Positions 1 through 8,276 of a stretch of DNA of 64,000 nt are shown here, piece by piece; the first letter of the stretch is position 1; each line of letters opens with the position of its first letter. A program made the translations under genes and the position numbers. The notes under the pieces were generated by a model. The model had not been told where the DNA came from, searched no databases, and worked only from the letters and a program-made list of their open reading frames with translations. This DNA comes from Halobacillus dabanensis. GTDB lineage: Bacteria; Bacillota; Bacilli; Bacillales; Halobacillaceae. The stretch is taken from assembly GCF_900114165.1 (NCBI RefSeq), contig NZ_FOSB01000012.1, forward strand, positions 1,059 through 65,058, read 5' to 3'.

Positions 1-20
1 TCTTGACGTACTGGTTGGTT

Positions 21-40
21 CGTTCAGTTTTCAAAGATCA
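21..40 (-). promoter_or_regulatory. rRNA leader / spacer antitermination-like sequence
   Basis: The minus strand reads GATCTTTGAAAACTGAAC just downstream of tRNA-Ile. The CTTTGAAAACT tract is typical of Bacillus rRNA leaders and 16S-23S spacers. This suggests that the tRNA cluster is followed by an rRNA operon just outside the window. That is inference, because no rRNA gene is visible here. Confidence 0.5.
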
Positions 41-49
41 ATTCAATCA

Positions 50-126
50 TGGTGGGCCTGAGTGGACTTGAACCACCGACCTCACGCTTATCAGGCGTGC
101 GCTCTGACCAACTGAGCTACAGGCCC
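50..126 (-). tRNA. tRNA-Ile (GAT)
   Basis: On the minus strand a full cloverleaf can be read: acceptor GGGCCTG pairs with CAGGCCC, the anticodon loop is CTGATAAG (anticodon GAT), the T arm has GGTTCAAGTCC, and CCA is encoded at 52-50. It is the last tRNA of the cluster in the direction of transcription and lies next to the rRNA-leader-like sequence at the window edge. Confidence 0.97.
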
Positions 127-142
127 CGATGAAATTCAATAA

Positions 143-216
143 TGGAGCGGGTGAAGGGAATCGAACCCTCATCATCAGCTTGGAAGGCTGAGGTTTTACC
201 ACTAAACTACACCCGC
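143..216 (-). tRNA. tRNA-Gly (TCC)
   Basis: Minus-strand cloverleaf with acceptor GCGGGTG/CACCCGC, anticodon loop CTTCCAA (TCC) and T arm GGTTCGATTCC. CCA is encoded at 145-143. Confidence 0.97.
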
Positions 217-246
217 AAGTATTTCTTGTTGTTAGTTGTATCTCGA

Positions 247-323
247 TGGTCGGGAAGACAGGATTCGAACCTGCGACCCCTTGGTCCCAAACCAAGTGCT
301 CTACCAAGCTGAGCTACTTCCCG
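247..323 (-). tRNA. tRNA-Pro (TGG)
   Basis: Minus-strand cloverleaf with acceptor CGGGAAG/CTTCCCG, anticodon loop TTTGGGA (TGG) and T arm GGTTCGAATCC. CCA is encoded. Confidence 0.97.
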
Positions 324-332
324 TAATAATAA

Positions 333-409
<77 letters not shown>

Positions 410-483
410 ATTATTTTATTTAAAGCGACATTTACCATTGTAACACATTCGACATTTTAACGCAAGAACTTTTTTGTAAAAGT

Positions 484-571
<88 letters not shown>

Positions 572-617
572 AAAATTCATTTTAAAACAAATGGATGCTG
601 TCATGATAATTGGAAAG

Positions 618-699
618 TGCGGGTGGAGGGACTTGAACCCCCACGCCGTGAAGCACTAGATCCTAAATCTAGCGTGTCTGCCAATTCCACCACACCCGC
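618..699 (-). tRNA. tRNA-Leu (TAG)
   Basis: Class II tRNA with acceptor GCGGGTG/CACCCGC and anticodon loop TTTAGGA (TAG). Unlike most of its neighbours it has no encoded CCA: the discriminator A is followed by CTT. It would need CCA addition. Confidence 0.95.
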
Positions 700-706
700 A
701 TAATAA

Positions 707-782
707 TGGTGAGCCATGAAGGATTCGAACCTTCGACCCTCTGATTAAAAGTCAGATGCTCTACCAGCTGAGCTAATGGCTC
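707..782 (-). tRNA. tRNA-Lys (TTT)
   Basis: Minus-strand cloverleaf with acceptor GAGCCAT/ATGGCTC, anticodon loop CTTTTAA (TTT) and T arm GGTTCGAATCC. CCA is encoded. Confidence 0.97.
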
Positions 783-888
783 AAATGAAAGGAATCTCTA
801 ACACTTGAAAAGCTTGTTATCTTTTATAAGCACAAGAAACATCATATAACTTATTGCGCTTTTTGTCAACTCTTTTTTCAAAGAAAAA

Positions 889-963
889 TGGCTGGGCCAG
901 CTGGATTCGAACCAGCGCATGACGGTACCAAAAACCGTTGCCTTACCGCTTGGCTATGGCCCA
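889..963 (-). tRNA. tRNA-Gln (TTG)
   Basis: Minus-strand cloverleaf with acceptor TGGGCCA/TGGCCCA, anticodon loop TTTTGGT (TTG) and T arm GGTTCGAATCC. CCA is encoded. It is separated from tRNA-Lys by about 105 bases, a longer gap than elsewhere in the cluster. Confidence 0.97.
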
Positions 964-968
964 AAAAA

Positions 969-1045
969 TGGCGGTCCGGACGGGACTCGAACCCGCGACC
1001 TCCTGCGTGACAGGCAGGCATTCTAACCAACTGAACTACCGGACC
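969..1045 (-). tRNA. tRNA-Asp (GTC)
   Basis: Minus-strand cloverleaf with acceptor GGTCCGG/CCGGACC, anticodon loop CTGTCAC (GTC) and T arm GGTTCGAGTCC. CCA is encoded. Confidence 0.97.
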
Positions 1046-1059
1046 TTTATAAATTCAAG

Positions 1060-1131
1060 TGACCCGTACGGGATTCGAACCCGTGTTACCGCCGTGAAAG
1101 GGCGGTGTCTTAACCACTTGACCAACGGGCC
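1060..1131 (-). tRNA. tRNA-Glu (TTC)
   Basis: Minus-strand cloverleaf with acceptor GGCCCGT/ACGGGTC and anticodon loop CTTTCAC (TTC). No CCA is encoded (discriminator A followed by CTT), as in tRNA-Leu(TAG) of the same cluster. Confidence 0.95.
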
Positions 1132-1142
1132 AAAATAAAAAA

Positions 1143-1233
1143 TGGCGGAGAAGGAGGGATTTGAACCCTCGCGCCGCTTGCGCGACCTACACCCTTAGCA
1201 GGGGCGCCTCTTCAGCCACTTGAGTACTTCTCC
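1143..1233 (-). tRNA. tRNA-Ser (GCT)
   Basis: Class II tRNA with acceptor GGAGAAG/CTTCTCC, anticodon loop CTGCTAA (GCT) and a long variable arm. CCA is encoded. Confidence 0.97.
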
Positions 1234-1237
1234 ATAA

Positions 1238-1312
1238 TGGCTCCAACGGTAGGATTCGAACCTACGACCGATCGGTTAACAGCCGATTGCTCTACCACTG
1301 AGCTACGTTGGA
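1238..1312 (-). tRNA. tRNA-Asn (GTT)
   Basis: First tRNA of the cluster in the direction of transcription. Acceptor TCCAACG/CGTTGGA, anticodon loop TGTTAAC (GTT), CCA encoded. The order Asn-Ser-Glu-(Asp)-Gln-Lys-Leu-Leu matches the trnS-type cluster found beside the sigB region in B. subtilis. Confidence 0.97.
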
Positions 1313-1355
1313 ATAATGTTGAATGTTGCTGACTCGTTTATCAGCGACGTTATAT

Positions 1356-1384
1356 ATCTTATAACATCCTGCCGATAATGTCAA
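1356..1384 (-). promoter_or_regulatory. Sigma-A promoter of the tRNA operon
   Basis: On the minus strand TTGACA (1384-1379) is followed by a 17-base spacer and TAAGAT (1361-1356). A/T tracts upstream (about 1385-1425) look like an UP element. It lies about 45 bases before tRNA-Asn, so it very likely drives all twelve tRNAs. Confidence 0.85.
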
Positions 1385-1487
1385 ACCCTTTTTTTCGAAA
1401 AAAGATTTCGTTTTTTTTCGAGTATTGGGTTGTTTTGTTAAGGCTTAATTAATTTAACATGTGTTGTCTTGTTCGTCAATGGATTAT

Positions 1488-1940
1488 TTACTTCTTTTTT
1501 AAAATCCCTTTACATTTACCGCAACGATACCGCTTTGTGTCTACTCTTCTTTTGCGCTGGTATGCTTGTCCGCATTCTGTGCAAATATAATGATGAGACC
1601 TAGCTTGTTTTTGTGACGGTAATGGAGAACAATATCTCGGTGATCCTGTTTTCTTCAATAATTCTTTGAATTCAGGATCACGATGTCCGAAGCCTTTCCC
1701 TTCAATATGAAGGTGATAATGACATAGTTCATGTTTAATGATGCCCTCTAATTCAGCACCATCCAATTCTACTACATACTTCGGATTGATTTCAATGGTT
1801 TTTTTCGAAGGAATATAACGCCCTCCTGTCGTCCTAAGACGAGAATTGAATTTTACAATATCAATAAATGGTTTGTCAAAGTGTTTTTCAGATAAATCGT
1901 TTGTCCACTTCTGTAATTCCTGTAGTGTTAGTGACTTCAC
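1488..1940 (-). CDS. ydcK: SprT-like zinc metalloprotease-fold protein (YdcK)
   Basis: 150 residues, the length of B. subtilis YdcK. An HELCHYH zinc-binding motif sits mid-protein and a C-terminal CxxC...CxxC zinc ribbon (CTECG, CGKC) follows, the layout of the SprT/Spartan family. Bacterial members have no firmly established function. The start is a GTG preceded by AGGAGGTGTTCCT; a longer reading with an upstream ATG has no ribosome binding site. It lies between the tRNA operon and tex as in B. subtilis and would be transcribed toward the tRNA genes. Confidence 0.9.
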   Translation of the reverse strand: MKSLTLQELQKWTNDLSEKHFDKPFIDIVKFNSRLRTTGGRYIPSKKTIEINPKYVVELDGAELEGIIKHELCHYHLHIEGKGFGHRDPEFKELLKKTGSPRYCSPLPSQKQARSHHYICTECGQAYQRKRRVDTKRYRCGKCKGILKKK

Positions 1941-2025
1941 AGGAACACCTCCTCTATTCTTTGCATACTGTATCATAAGAATGAAAAAAGTTGAATAAAG
2001 GTTGAATAAAAGGAGTTGGAGTCCT

Positions 2026-2136
2026 ATGCCCTCATGGCTTAAGAATCAAATGGCGAAAGCTTTTTTCAATAAAGATAAGTATCAGATTAAAATGTTAAAC
2101 CAGTGCTGGTATTACTATCAACAGCTTTATAAATAA
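2026..2136 (+). CDS. cmpA: Cortex morphogenetic protein CmpA
   Basis: A 36-codon gene starting MPSWLKNQMAKAF, followed by a DKYQIK-LNQCWYYY core. This matches B. subtilis CmpA (37 residues, beginning MPNWLKKQM and containing YQIKLLNQCWY). CmpA acts in the mother cell during sporulation, working with ClpXP to remove defective SpoIVA so that cortex assembly stays under quality control. AGGAG at 2011-2015 serves as ribosome binding site. It lies on the opposite strand from its neighbours, between sprT and tex, the synteny expected for this gene. Its presence indicates an endospore former. Confidence 0.93.
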   Translation: MPSWLKNQMAKAFFNKDKYQIKMLNQCWYYYQQLYK

Positions 2137-2165
2137 AACTACCCGGAAGGCAATCTCCCAGGCAG
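2130..2165 (-). terminator. Terminator of tex
   Basis: As minus-strand RNA, CUGCCUGGGAG pairs fully with CUUCCGGGUAG if G-U pairs are allowed, and AGTTTTATTT follows. It sits just after the tex stop codon. Confidence 0.65.
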
Positions 2166-2176
2166 CTTCAGTTCAA

Positions 2177-4345
2177 TTATTGATTAACCATGGTCAAAGC
2201 GATTCGTTGTTTTGTTATATCGACTTGATCTACCCAAACAGTGACTACATCACCAACTGACACCACGTCCATCGGATGTTTAACATATCTATTGGCTAGC
2301 TTAGAAATATGGACAAGCCCGTCCTGCTTTACACCAATGTCTACAAATGCCCCGAAGTCGACGACATTTCTTACTGTCCCTTCTAGTTCCATACCTTGCT
2401 GCAAATCTTCCATGGAGAGAACGTTTGTTTTCAACAGAGGTTTAGGGAGATCATCACGTGGATCCCTTCCCGGTTGGACAAGCGATTTCAATATATCCTC
2501 AAGAGTCAGCTTACCGATGCCTAGTTGTTCAGCAGTAGAAGCTGTTTCTAATTGCTTCAATTCTTCTGCTAGTTTCTCACTTCCTAAATCTTCACTGTTG
2601 AGGCCTAACATCTTCAACAGTTCCCGTGTAGCCTTATAACTTTCCGGGTGAATGGAGGTACGATCAAGGGGTTCCTTGCCGTCCATTATTCTTAAGAACC
2701 CGATACTCTGTTCAAAAGTTTTAGCTCCTAAACGAGGAATATCCTTCAGTTCTGAACGCTTCATAAACTTTCCTAACTCTTCCCGCTTTCTCACCACGTT
2801 GTTTGCAACCGTCTTGCTAAGTCCAGATACATGTTGCAGCAAGGAAGCTGACGCCGTGTTCACATTGACTCCTACTTGGTTAACAGCTGTTTCGACTACG
2901 AATGTCAACGATTCGCTCAATTTCTTTTGTGTGACATCATGCTGATATTGCCCTACACCAATTGATTTTGGATCTATTTTTACTAGTTCAGCTAGAGGGT
3001 CCTGAATACGTCTGGCAATGGAAACGGCACTTCTTTCTTCCACTTGCATGTCCGGGAATTCTTCACGAGCAAGCTTAGAAGCTGAATAAACACTGGCTCC
3101 TGCTTCGTTAACAATCATATAAGATACATCAAGTTGATGATTTTGAATCATATCGGCAATAAATTGTTCTGTTTCTCTTGATGCCGTCCCGTTTCCAATC
3201 GCCATTAGCTCAATGTCATACTTTTTCATGAATTGGAGGATTTTCTTTTCAGCTCCAGCTGTATCATTCTTAGGTGCAGTAGGATAAATCACTCCGATAT
3301 CCAACACTTTCCCAATTTCATCTACAACAGCCAGTTTACATCCTGTGCGATAGGCAGGGTCCACACCAAGGACTACTTTCCCTTTTAACGGAGGTTGTAA
3401 CAATAAGCTGCGCAAGTTGCTTGAAAAGACTTCAATCGCCTGTTCTTCCGCCTGTTCGGAGAGAGAGTTTCGAATATCTCTTTCTACGGACGGCTGTATC
3501 AAACGCTTATAACTATCTTGAATTGCCTCTTTTAGAAGAGATTGTAGTTGCCCCACTGTGCCAGGTTTAATTACTCTTCTATCCAAGTATTGAAGGATAG
3601 CCTCCTCTGGAGGTTGAACGGAAACCTTTATAACATCCTCTTTTTCTCCACGATTTAGCGCTAGGACACGGTGAGATACAATGGATCGAATAGGTTCCTG
3701 GTAATCATAATACATCTCAAAGATCCCTTTCTCATCCTTATCCGCATTCTTTCCTGAAGAAGAAATTGTCCCTTTATCAAATGTTTGCTTCCTAATTTTT
3801 TCACGGTATGTAGGATCATCAGAAACCCACTCGGCGATGATATCATTGACTCCTGAGCGAACGTCTTCCACTGATGCTATTTCATGTTCCTCAGAGAAGT
3901 AGTTCTTTGCTTCTGTATCGAAATCAATTTTCTGTTGCTCCCACACTTGAAGTGCAAGTGGCTCCAATCCTTTTCCTTTGGCAATAGTAGCCCTCGTCCG
4001 ACGCTTTTGTTTATAAGGACGATAAAGGTCTTCTACCTTTTGCAACTTTTCAGCTGTTTCGATTTGATGACGGAGCTCTTCTGTAAGCTTCCCTTGGTCA
4101 TCGATCAGACGGATGACTTCTTCTTTGCGTTGGACAAGATTCTTAACATAATTCCAGTGATCTTCAATATCCTTGATTTTCACTTCATCCAAGCCGCCTG
4201 TCAGTTCTTTTCTATAACGGGCAATGAATGGTACGGTGTTGCCTTCGTCCAGCAACCCGATCACTTGTTTAATTGTGTCGGCATTCAATTTTAGTTGTTT
4301 GGCTACCAGATTCAATAATTCTGGATTATTGTTTATATCACTCAA
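2177..4345 (-). CDS. tex: Tex family RNA-binding protein
   Basis: 722 residues, close to B. subtilis YdcI (719). Family layout: N-terminal helical Tex domain, central YqgF/RNase H-like domain (GVDPAYRTGCKLAVVD), helix-hairpin-helix segments (NVNTASASLLQHVSGL) and a C-terminal S1 domain (GTVRNVVDFGAFVDIG...DGLVHIS). Tex binds nucleic acid and affects transcription and stress survival. The start is taken as a TTG preceded by AAAGGAGGTCATTTT; upstream in-frame ATG codons lack a ribosome binding site. It lies downstream of rsbX as in B. subtilis, separated from it by the sigB-operon terminator. Confidence 0.95.
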   Translation of the reverse strand: MSDINNNPELLNLVAKQLKLNADTIKQVIGLLDEGNTVPFIARYRKELTGGLDEVKIKDIEDHWNYVKNLVQRKEEVIRLIDDQGKLTEELRHQIETAEKLQKVEDLYRPYKQKRRTRATIAKGKGLEPLALQVWEQQKIDFDTEAKNYFSEEHEIASVEDVRSGVNDIIAEWVSDDPTYREKIRKQTFDKGTISSSGKNADKDEKGIFEMYYDYQEPIRSIVSHRVLALNRGEKEDVIKVSVQPPEEAILQYLDRRVIKPGTVGQLQSLLKEAIQDSYKRLIQPSVERDIRNSLSEQAEEQAIEVFSSNLRSLLLQPPLKGKVVLGVDPAYRTGCKLAVVDEIGKVLDIGVIYPTAPKNDTAGAEKKILQFMKKYDIELMAIGNGTASRETEQFIADMIQNHQLDVSYMIVNEAGASVYSASKLAREEFPDMQVEERSAVSIARRIQDPLAELVKIDPKSIGVGQYQHDVTQKKLSESLTFVVETAVNQVGVNVNTASASLLQHVSGLSKTVANNVVRKREELGKFMKRSELKDIPRLGAKTFEQSIGFLRIMDGKEPLDRTSIHPESYKATRELLKMLGLNSEDLGSEKLAEELKQLETASTAEQLGIGKLTLEDILKSLVQPGRDPRDDLPKPLLKTNVLSMEDLQQGMELEGTVRNVVDFGAFVDIGVKQDGLVHISKLANRYVKHPMDVVSVGDVVTVWVDQVDITKQRIALTMVNQ

Positions 4346-4562
4346 AAAATGACCTCCTTTAATGACGTCTTTTTTATTGTACCAAATTCCGTTTGGGTTT
4401 ACCTGAGAGGCAAGTCCCCAGGCCAATATGTACTTTCACATCCAAGGTCCTTCTTCTATCTGGGACCAAGGGAAGATGTTAACTAGTATAGCAATTTCGC
4501 TACCCTCTACTGTTTCACCACAATAGTCAAACGAATGAATACAGGTATCTATTGTAACTATC

Positions 4563-4617
4563 GAAAAAATTAATAAATCCTTATTCTCTGCTGCTATAGC
4601 GAAGAATAAGGATTTAT
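4563..4617 (-). terminator. Terminator of the sigB operon
   Basis: A 15-bp stem (ATAAATCCTTATTCT and its complement at 4573-4587/4603-4617) ends in the rsbX stop codon and is followed on the minus strand by ATTAATTTTTT. Confidence 0.9.
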
Positions 4618-5213
4618 CAATCATACTCCATGGCGATCAAAGTCGTGTCATCATCTCGCGACTGTCCATAAAGTTCTTTATATTGTTGTGTAATGTGTTC
4701 GACATTCTTTATTCGGGTTAACTTAGAAGACAGACGACGGTCATTGACTCCGTCTGAAAACATAAGAAAGACCATCCCTTTCTGAGCTTTTCCTCGAGTG
4801 ACTCTCAGCGTACGCGGGTATCCCGATAAATATCCAGCTAACGGAATATTACGATTTCGTTTTCCATCCGATTCTACGGTAATGACACCGATATTCCCGA
4901 TGGAGGAATAGGAGTAAGTATCAGTCTTAAAGTCTATCCTCAGAATACCAAGAACGACTCCTCGCTTCCCTACTAATACTTCATTACACTTTTTCACAAG
5001 TGCTTCTACGGTCAAAATCGGATTCTCTTCTATTACGTCCATTACAGCCTTGGATGATTCCCTTGCCATTTCTCCACTGCCCAGACCATCGGCCAGTGCA
5101 CAAAGGAACGCATCGTCCGTTTCTCTGTAAAAATAGCTATCCCCACAATAATAATTTCCTTTTTTGGCTTTTTGGAAGACAGATAGGTTCACCCGTTTAT
5201 TTTCCCTCTCCAC
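4617..5213 (-). CDS. rsbX: Serine phosphatase RsbX
   Basis: 198 residues (B. subtilis 199). It is a small PP2C-family phosphatase with GDSYF, CALADGLGSG, YSSIGNIG and FSDGVND motifs. RsbX dephosphorylates RsbS and RsbR and resets the stressosome after stress. It is the last gene of the sigB operon; its GTG start directly follows the sigB TAA. A second in-frame GTG seven codons in is possible but would shorten the conserved N-terminus. The operon terminator overlaps its stop codon. Confidence 0.95.
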   Translation of the reverse strand: MERENKRVNLSVFQKAKKGNYYCGDSYFYRETDDAFLCALADGLGSGEMARESSKAVMDVIEENPILTVEALVKKCNEVLVGKRGVVLGILRIDFKTDTYSYSSIGNIGVITVESDGKRNRNIPLAGYLSGYPRTLRVTRGKAQKGMVFLMFSDGVNDRRLSSKLTRIKNVEHITQQYKELYGQSRDDDTTLIAMEYD

Positions 5214-5993
5214 TTAGAATACCTCGACAGACTCAGCTTGCAGGGCTTCTCTTAATTTCCTCAATGCGCGTCTTTGCAAACGAGATACGTGCATCTGGGA
5301 TATACCTAACCGTTCGCCTGTATCCTTTTGACTCATATTCTCAAAATAGGTGCATTGTAGAATCTCTTGCTCTCGTTCACTTAAAATAGGCAACACTTTT
5401 TCAAGCAGCATCTTCTGATCGATGTTGGAATAGCCATCCTCATGGTTCCCGATCAAATCAAGAATCGTAACCGTACTTCCGTCCGAGTCTGCTTCAATTT
5501 TACGGTCGACAGAAAGGGCTTTATAACTTTTGCCCATTTCCATTGTTTCCAACACATCTTCTTCAGATACTTCCAGATATTCGGCGATCTCCAATACAGA
5601 TGGGGAGCGTTGGAGAGTATTTGTAAGTTCTTCCGCTGCTTTTTTTATTTTTGGTCCAAGCTCTTTAATTCTGCGGGGCACATGGACGCTCCATGTTTTA
5701 TCACGTATGAAACGCTTGATTTCCCCAATGATTGTCGGTATCGCAAACGATTCGAAAGATTTCCCGAAATCAGGATCATACCTTCTAATCGCAGCTAACA
5801 GCCCCAACATACCCACTTGGACCAAGTCTTCATGAATGGTACTGTTTTTAGAGTATTTACGCGCAATGGATTCAACAAGGTCTTTGTATACAAGTACGAT
5901 TTTCTCTTGTACAGCTTCATCACGGGGATGCTCTTGTAAGTAGGCGATCCATTCGTAAACTTCCTCATTGTGGTGTTGTGATTTGGTCGCCAT
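5214..5993 (-). CDS. sigB: General stress sigma factor SigB
   Basis: 259 residues. Region 2 reads HEDLVQVGMLGLLAAIRRYD and IPTIIGEIKRFIRDKTWSVHVPRR across the 2.3-2.4/3.0 boundary, nearly identical to B. subtilis SigB. Region 4 has the helix-turn-helix GERLGISQMHVSRLQRRAL. It directs RNA polymerase to general stress promoters and is held by RsbW. The chosen ATG (MATKSQ) has GGGGTGGG upstream; an ATG seven codons earlier lacks a binding site. The gene overlaps the end of rsbW, indicating translational coupling. Confidence 0.96.
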   Translation of the reverse strand: MATKSQHHNEEVYEWIAYLQEHPRDEAVQEKIVLVYKDLVESIARKYSKNSTIHEDLVQVGMLGLLAAIRRYDPDFGKSFESFAIPTIIGEIKRFIRDKTWSVHVPRRIKELGPKIKKAAEELTNTLQRSPSVLEIAEYLEVSEEDVLETMEMGKSYKALSVDRKIEADSDGSTVTILDLIGNHEDGYSNIDQKMLLEKVLPILSEREQEILQCTYFENMSQKDTGERLGISQMHVSRLQRRALRKLREALQAESVEVF

Positions 5994-6444
5994 TTTGACC
6001 CACCCCAGTTTCATGGAGATATTTTGTCATGAGGACAATGACTCCATATTTACTATTTATCTCGACTTTATCCATAAGAGCATCAATCAGAAATAGGCCA
6101 AACCCACCTTCGCGAAGTTCTTCAATATCATCATCCTGTTTGTAAGGACCGATATCTTCCTTGATTTCACCAAGATTGAAACTTCCGCCATGATCAGCAA
6201 CCATAACTTCCAGACGGTCCTGATAGACACCGAAACCGATGGTGATTTCCCCTTCACCTGTTTCTTTGTAAGCATGCTTGACTGCATTCGTAATCGCTTC
6301 AGATATCGCTACTTTGAGATCTTCAATATCCTCATATGTGAAACCCATGCGGTTCGCAATTCCGGATATACTCAAACGAACGACCCCTATATATTCAGCT
6401 TTGGCAGGCACTTTCACTTCCACAAAATCAAATGGTTCCATCAT
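5965..6444 (-). CDS. rsbW: Anti-sigma-B factor / serine kinase RsbW
   Basis: 159 residues with a GHKL ATPase fold: N box (KVAISEAITNAVKHAY), G1 box (DHGGSF) and G2 region (REGGFGLFLIDALMD). RsbW binds and inhibits SigB and phosphorylates RsbV. The ATG overlaps the rsbV stop (TAATG) and the 3' end overlaps sigB, so rsbV-rsbW-sigB appear tightly coupled. Confidence 0.96.
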   Translation of the reverse strand: MMEPFDFVEVKVPAKAEYIGVVRLSISGIANRMGFTYEDIEDLKVAISEAITNAVKHAYKETGEGEITIGFGVYQDRLEVMVADHGGSFNLGEIKEDIGPYKQDDDIEELREGGFGLFLIDALMDKVEINSKYGVIVLMTKYLHETGVGQNGDQITTPQ

Positions 6445-6773
6445 TACATTCCACCTTGCACTGTAGACTCGATGTTTATGATTTCAGTCAGACCAGTAAT
6501 CTTGAATAAACGATATACACGATCCTGCATGTGCACAAGTCTCATTGTTGACGCATGCTCCTTCGTTGATTTCAGGGCACTAATAAATACCCCAAGCCCT
6601 GTAGAATCCATATAATTAACATCTTGAAAATCCACTTCCACCACTTGTCCTTTTTCCTTCGTCAGCGGAAGTAATGTATCTTTCAACTTAGGAGCCGTAA
6701 ACGCATCGACCTCACCCGTAAGAACGACGTTAGAGACCCCTTCATTATTCGTAACATCTATAGATAAGTTCAT
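6444..6773 (-). CDS. rsbV: Anti-anti-sigma factor RsbV
   Basis: 109-residue STAS protein. The phosphorylated serine of the family is Ser57 in NYMDSTGLGVF. Unphosphorylated RsbV takes RsbW away from SigB. AGGAGG precedes the ATG. It is the first gene behind the internal sigma-B promoter, so the rsbV-W-sigB-rsbX part can be autoinduced. Confidence 0.96.
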   Translation of the reverse strand: MNLSIDVTNNEGVSNVVLTGEVDAFTAPKLKDTLLPLTKEKGQVVEVDFQDVNYMDSTGLGVFISALKSTKEHASTMRLVHMQDRVYRLFKITGLTEIINIESTVQGGM

Positions 6774-6827
6774 TCAAATCCCCTCCTAATTGCTTTTAAT
6801 TAAATTAAAATAAAAGCTAAATAGTAA

Positions 6828-6853
6828 ATACCCTATACCTCAAAACCTTAAAC
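6828..6853 (-). promoter_or_regulatory. Sigma-B-dependent promoter before rsbV
   Basis: The minus strand reads GTTTAA (6853-6848), 14 bases, GGGTAT (6833-6828). This matches the sigma-B consensus GTTT(AA)-N13-15-GGG(TA)T. The -35 element overlaps the rsbU stop codon. B. subtilis has the same autoregulatory promoter at this place. Confidence 0.93.
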
Positions 6854-7858
6854 ATTTCTTCTTAAAATAATTAAAGTGAAATCATCTCTCAATTGGAAAT
6901 CCTGCAAGCGTTCAAAATGTTTATACACTTGTTCAACAATCCCCTGAGCTGGCAGGTGTGAATATTGCTTGATCACATGTAATATCTCTTCTTGTTCGAT
7001 AAAACGGTCACCTTGTCTACATTCTGTGACTCCGTCTGTCAGAAGAATGATCATATCTCCTTTTTCAACTTTCTTTTCGTACTGTTTATAAGTTACTTCT
7101 GGAGAAACCCCGAGTACTAGTCCTGGTACATCGATTTCTTCAAACTCATCCCGGTCCTTATGATAATAGAACCCAGGTTCGTGACCTGCAGACGAATAGG
7201 TAAACGTATGTTTATTGGAATTGTATACACCATAGAACATTGTGATGAACATGCTGGCATCCACGTTTCTTTCGACAACACGGTTTAGACTGCCAAGAAT
7301 GACATTCGGGTCTGTACCCATGCCCGAAAAGCTATCCATGGAATACTTGATCATCGACATACATAAGGCAGCAGGAACCCCTTTACCAATCACATCTGCT
7401 ACAGCAATCCCGAGAGTTCCTTGACGATCATCTACAAAGTGATGGTAATCCCCGTTCATTTGTTTCGCCGGGACACTCAGAGCACCGACCTCCACATCTT
7501 CAAGGTCTGGTTTCACTGTAGACAACAAGGTCTTCTGCATATTCGCAGCAACAGAAATTTCAGACTTGAGCTCCAGCTGCTTCTCCCTTAGTGTTTGATA
7601 CTCTTGATAAGCTAATCCGTAAGAAATCATCGTTTCGAGAAGAAAGTTCATGGATGATTGAATATACTCCGGCATATCCGGGTATATTTCCTGTAACGCT
7701 TGGATGTGTATATTGATAATCTCCTCTGGAGAGATATTTTGTTGCATGGAATGCTTACTGAACTGCTCCGCTTGATAGAGTGCTTGCTCATCTTTCGTCT
7801 TAATATACTCTTTTAAAAGATCTTTATAATTCTCTAGGTCGAGTTTCAATAAACTCAT
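6848..7858 (-). CDS. rsbU: Sigma-B phosphatase RsbU
   Basis: 336 residues (B. subtilis 335). The N-terminal ~85 residues form the helical domain that binds RsbT, and the rest is a PP2C/SpoIIE-type phosphatase (MNGDYHHFVDDRQGTLGIAVADVIGKG, SSAGHEPGF, LLTDGVTE; quoted in parts). RsbU activated by RsbT dephosphorylates RsbV-P and so releases SigB. The start is the ATG behind AAAGGAGGTAGAAACG; a longer reading begins nine codons upstream, before that binding site. Confidence 0.96.
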   Translation of the reverse strand: MSLLKLDLENYKDLLKEYIKTKDEQALYQAEQFSKHSMQQNISPEEIINIHIQALQEIYPDMPEYIQSSMNFLLETMISYGLAYQEYQTLREKQLELKSEISVAANMQKTLLSTVKPDLEDVEVGALSVPAKQMNGDYHHFVDDRQGTLGIAVADVIGKGVPAALCMSMIKYSMDSFSGMGTDPNVILGSLNRVVERNVDASMFITMFYGVYNSNKHTFTYSSAGHEPGFYYHKDRDEFEEIDVPGLVLGVSPEVTYKQYEKKVEKGDMIILLTDGVTECRQGDRFIEQEEILHVIKQYSHLPAQGIVEQVYKHFERLQDFQLRDDFTLIILRRNV

Positions 7859-7872
7859 CGTTTCTACCTCCT

Positions 7873-8274
7873 TTAACGGAGCCATTTGACAACAATGATT
7901 TCCGTTCCCTCTCCTTCTTGGGAGACGATATCAAATTCATCCATCAACCGTTTCACGCCGGGCAGTCCCGCTCCGAGTCCTCCTGAAGTCGTAAACCCAT
8001 CTTCCATGACCTGGCTGATATCTTTGATTCCAGGCCCTTTATCGATCGCTACGATCCTGATTCCTTTTTTATTCATATCCTCCAAGGCTTCAAAACAGAC
8101 TTCCCCTGTCTCTGCATATAAATAAATGTTCCTTGCTAATTCGGATATGCCCGTGGCGATTCTCGCTTGGTCGACGGTCCCGAAGCCTATCTTCCTGGAA
8201 ATGTCCCGGCCAAGTTGACGCGCCCCGACAATGTCCCACTCCTTTTTTATATTGACACAGGATTGGAAATCCAT
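7873..8274 (-). CDS. rsbT: Stressosome switch kinase RsbT
   Basis: 133 residues, the same as B. subtilis. GHKL-type kinase: ISELARNIYLYA (N box), DKGPGI (G1) and SGGLGAGLPGVKRLMDEF (G2). RsbT phosphorylates RsbS and RsbR in the stressosome and, once freed, activates RsbU. GGAGGAGTGAAT precedes the chosen ATG; the upstream overlapping GTG sits on the binding site. Confidence 0.96.
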   Translation of the reverse strand: MDFQSCVNIKKEWDIVGARQLGRDISRKIGFGTVDQARIATGISELARNIYLYAETGEVCFEALEDMNKKGIRIVAIDKGPGIKDISQVMEDGFTTSGGLGAGLPGVKRLMDEFDIVSQEGEGTEIIVVKWLR

Positions 8275-8276
8275 AT

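Noticed and set aside
4436-4624. 62-codon open frame after rsbX
   Set aside because: It covers the sigB-operon terminator hairpin, overlaps the rsbX end and has no ribosome binding site.
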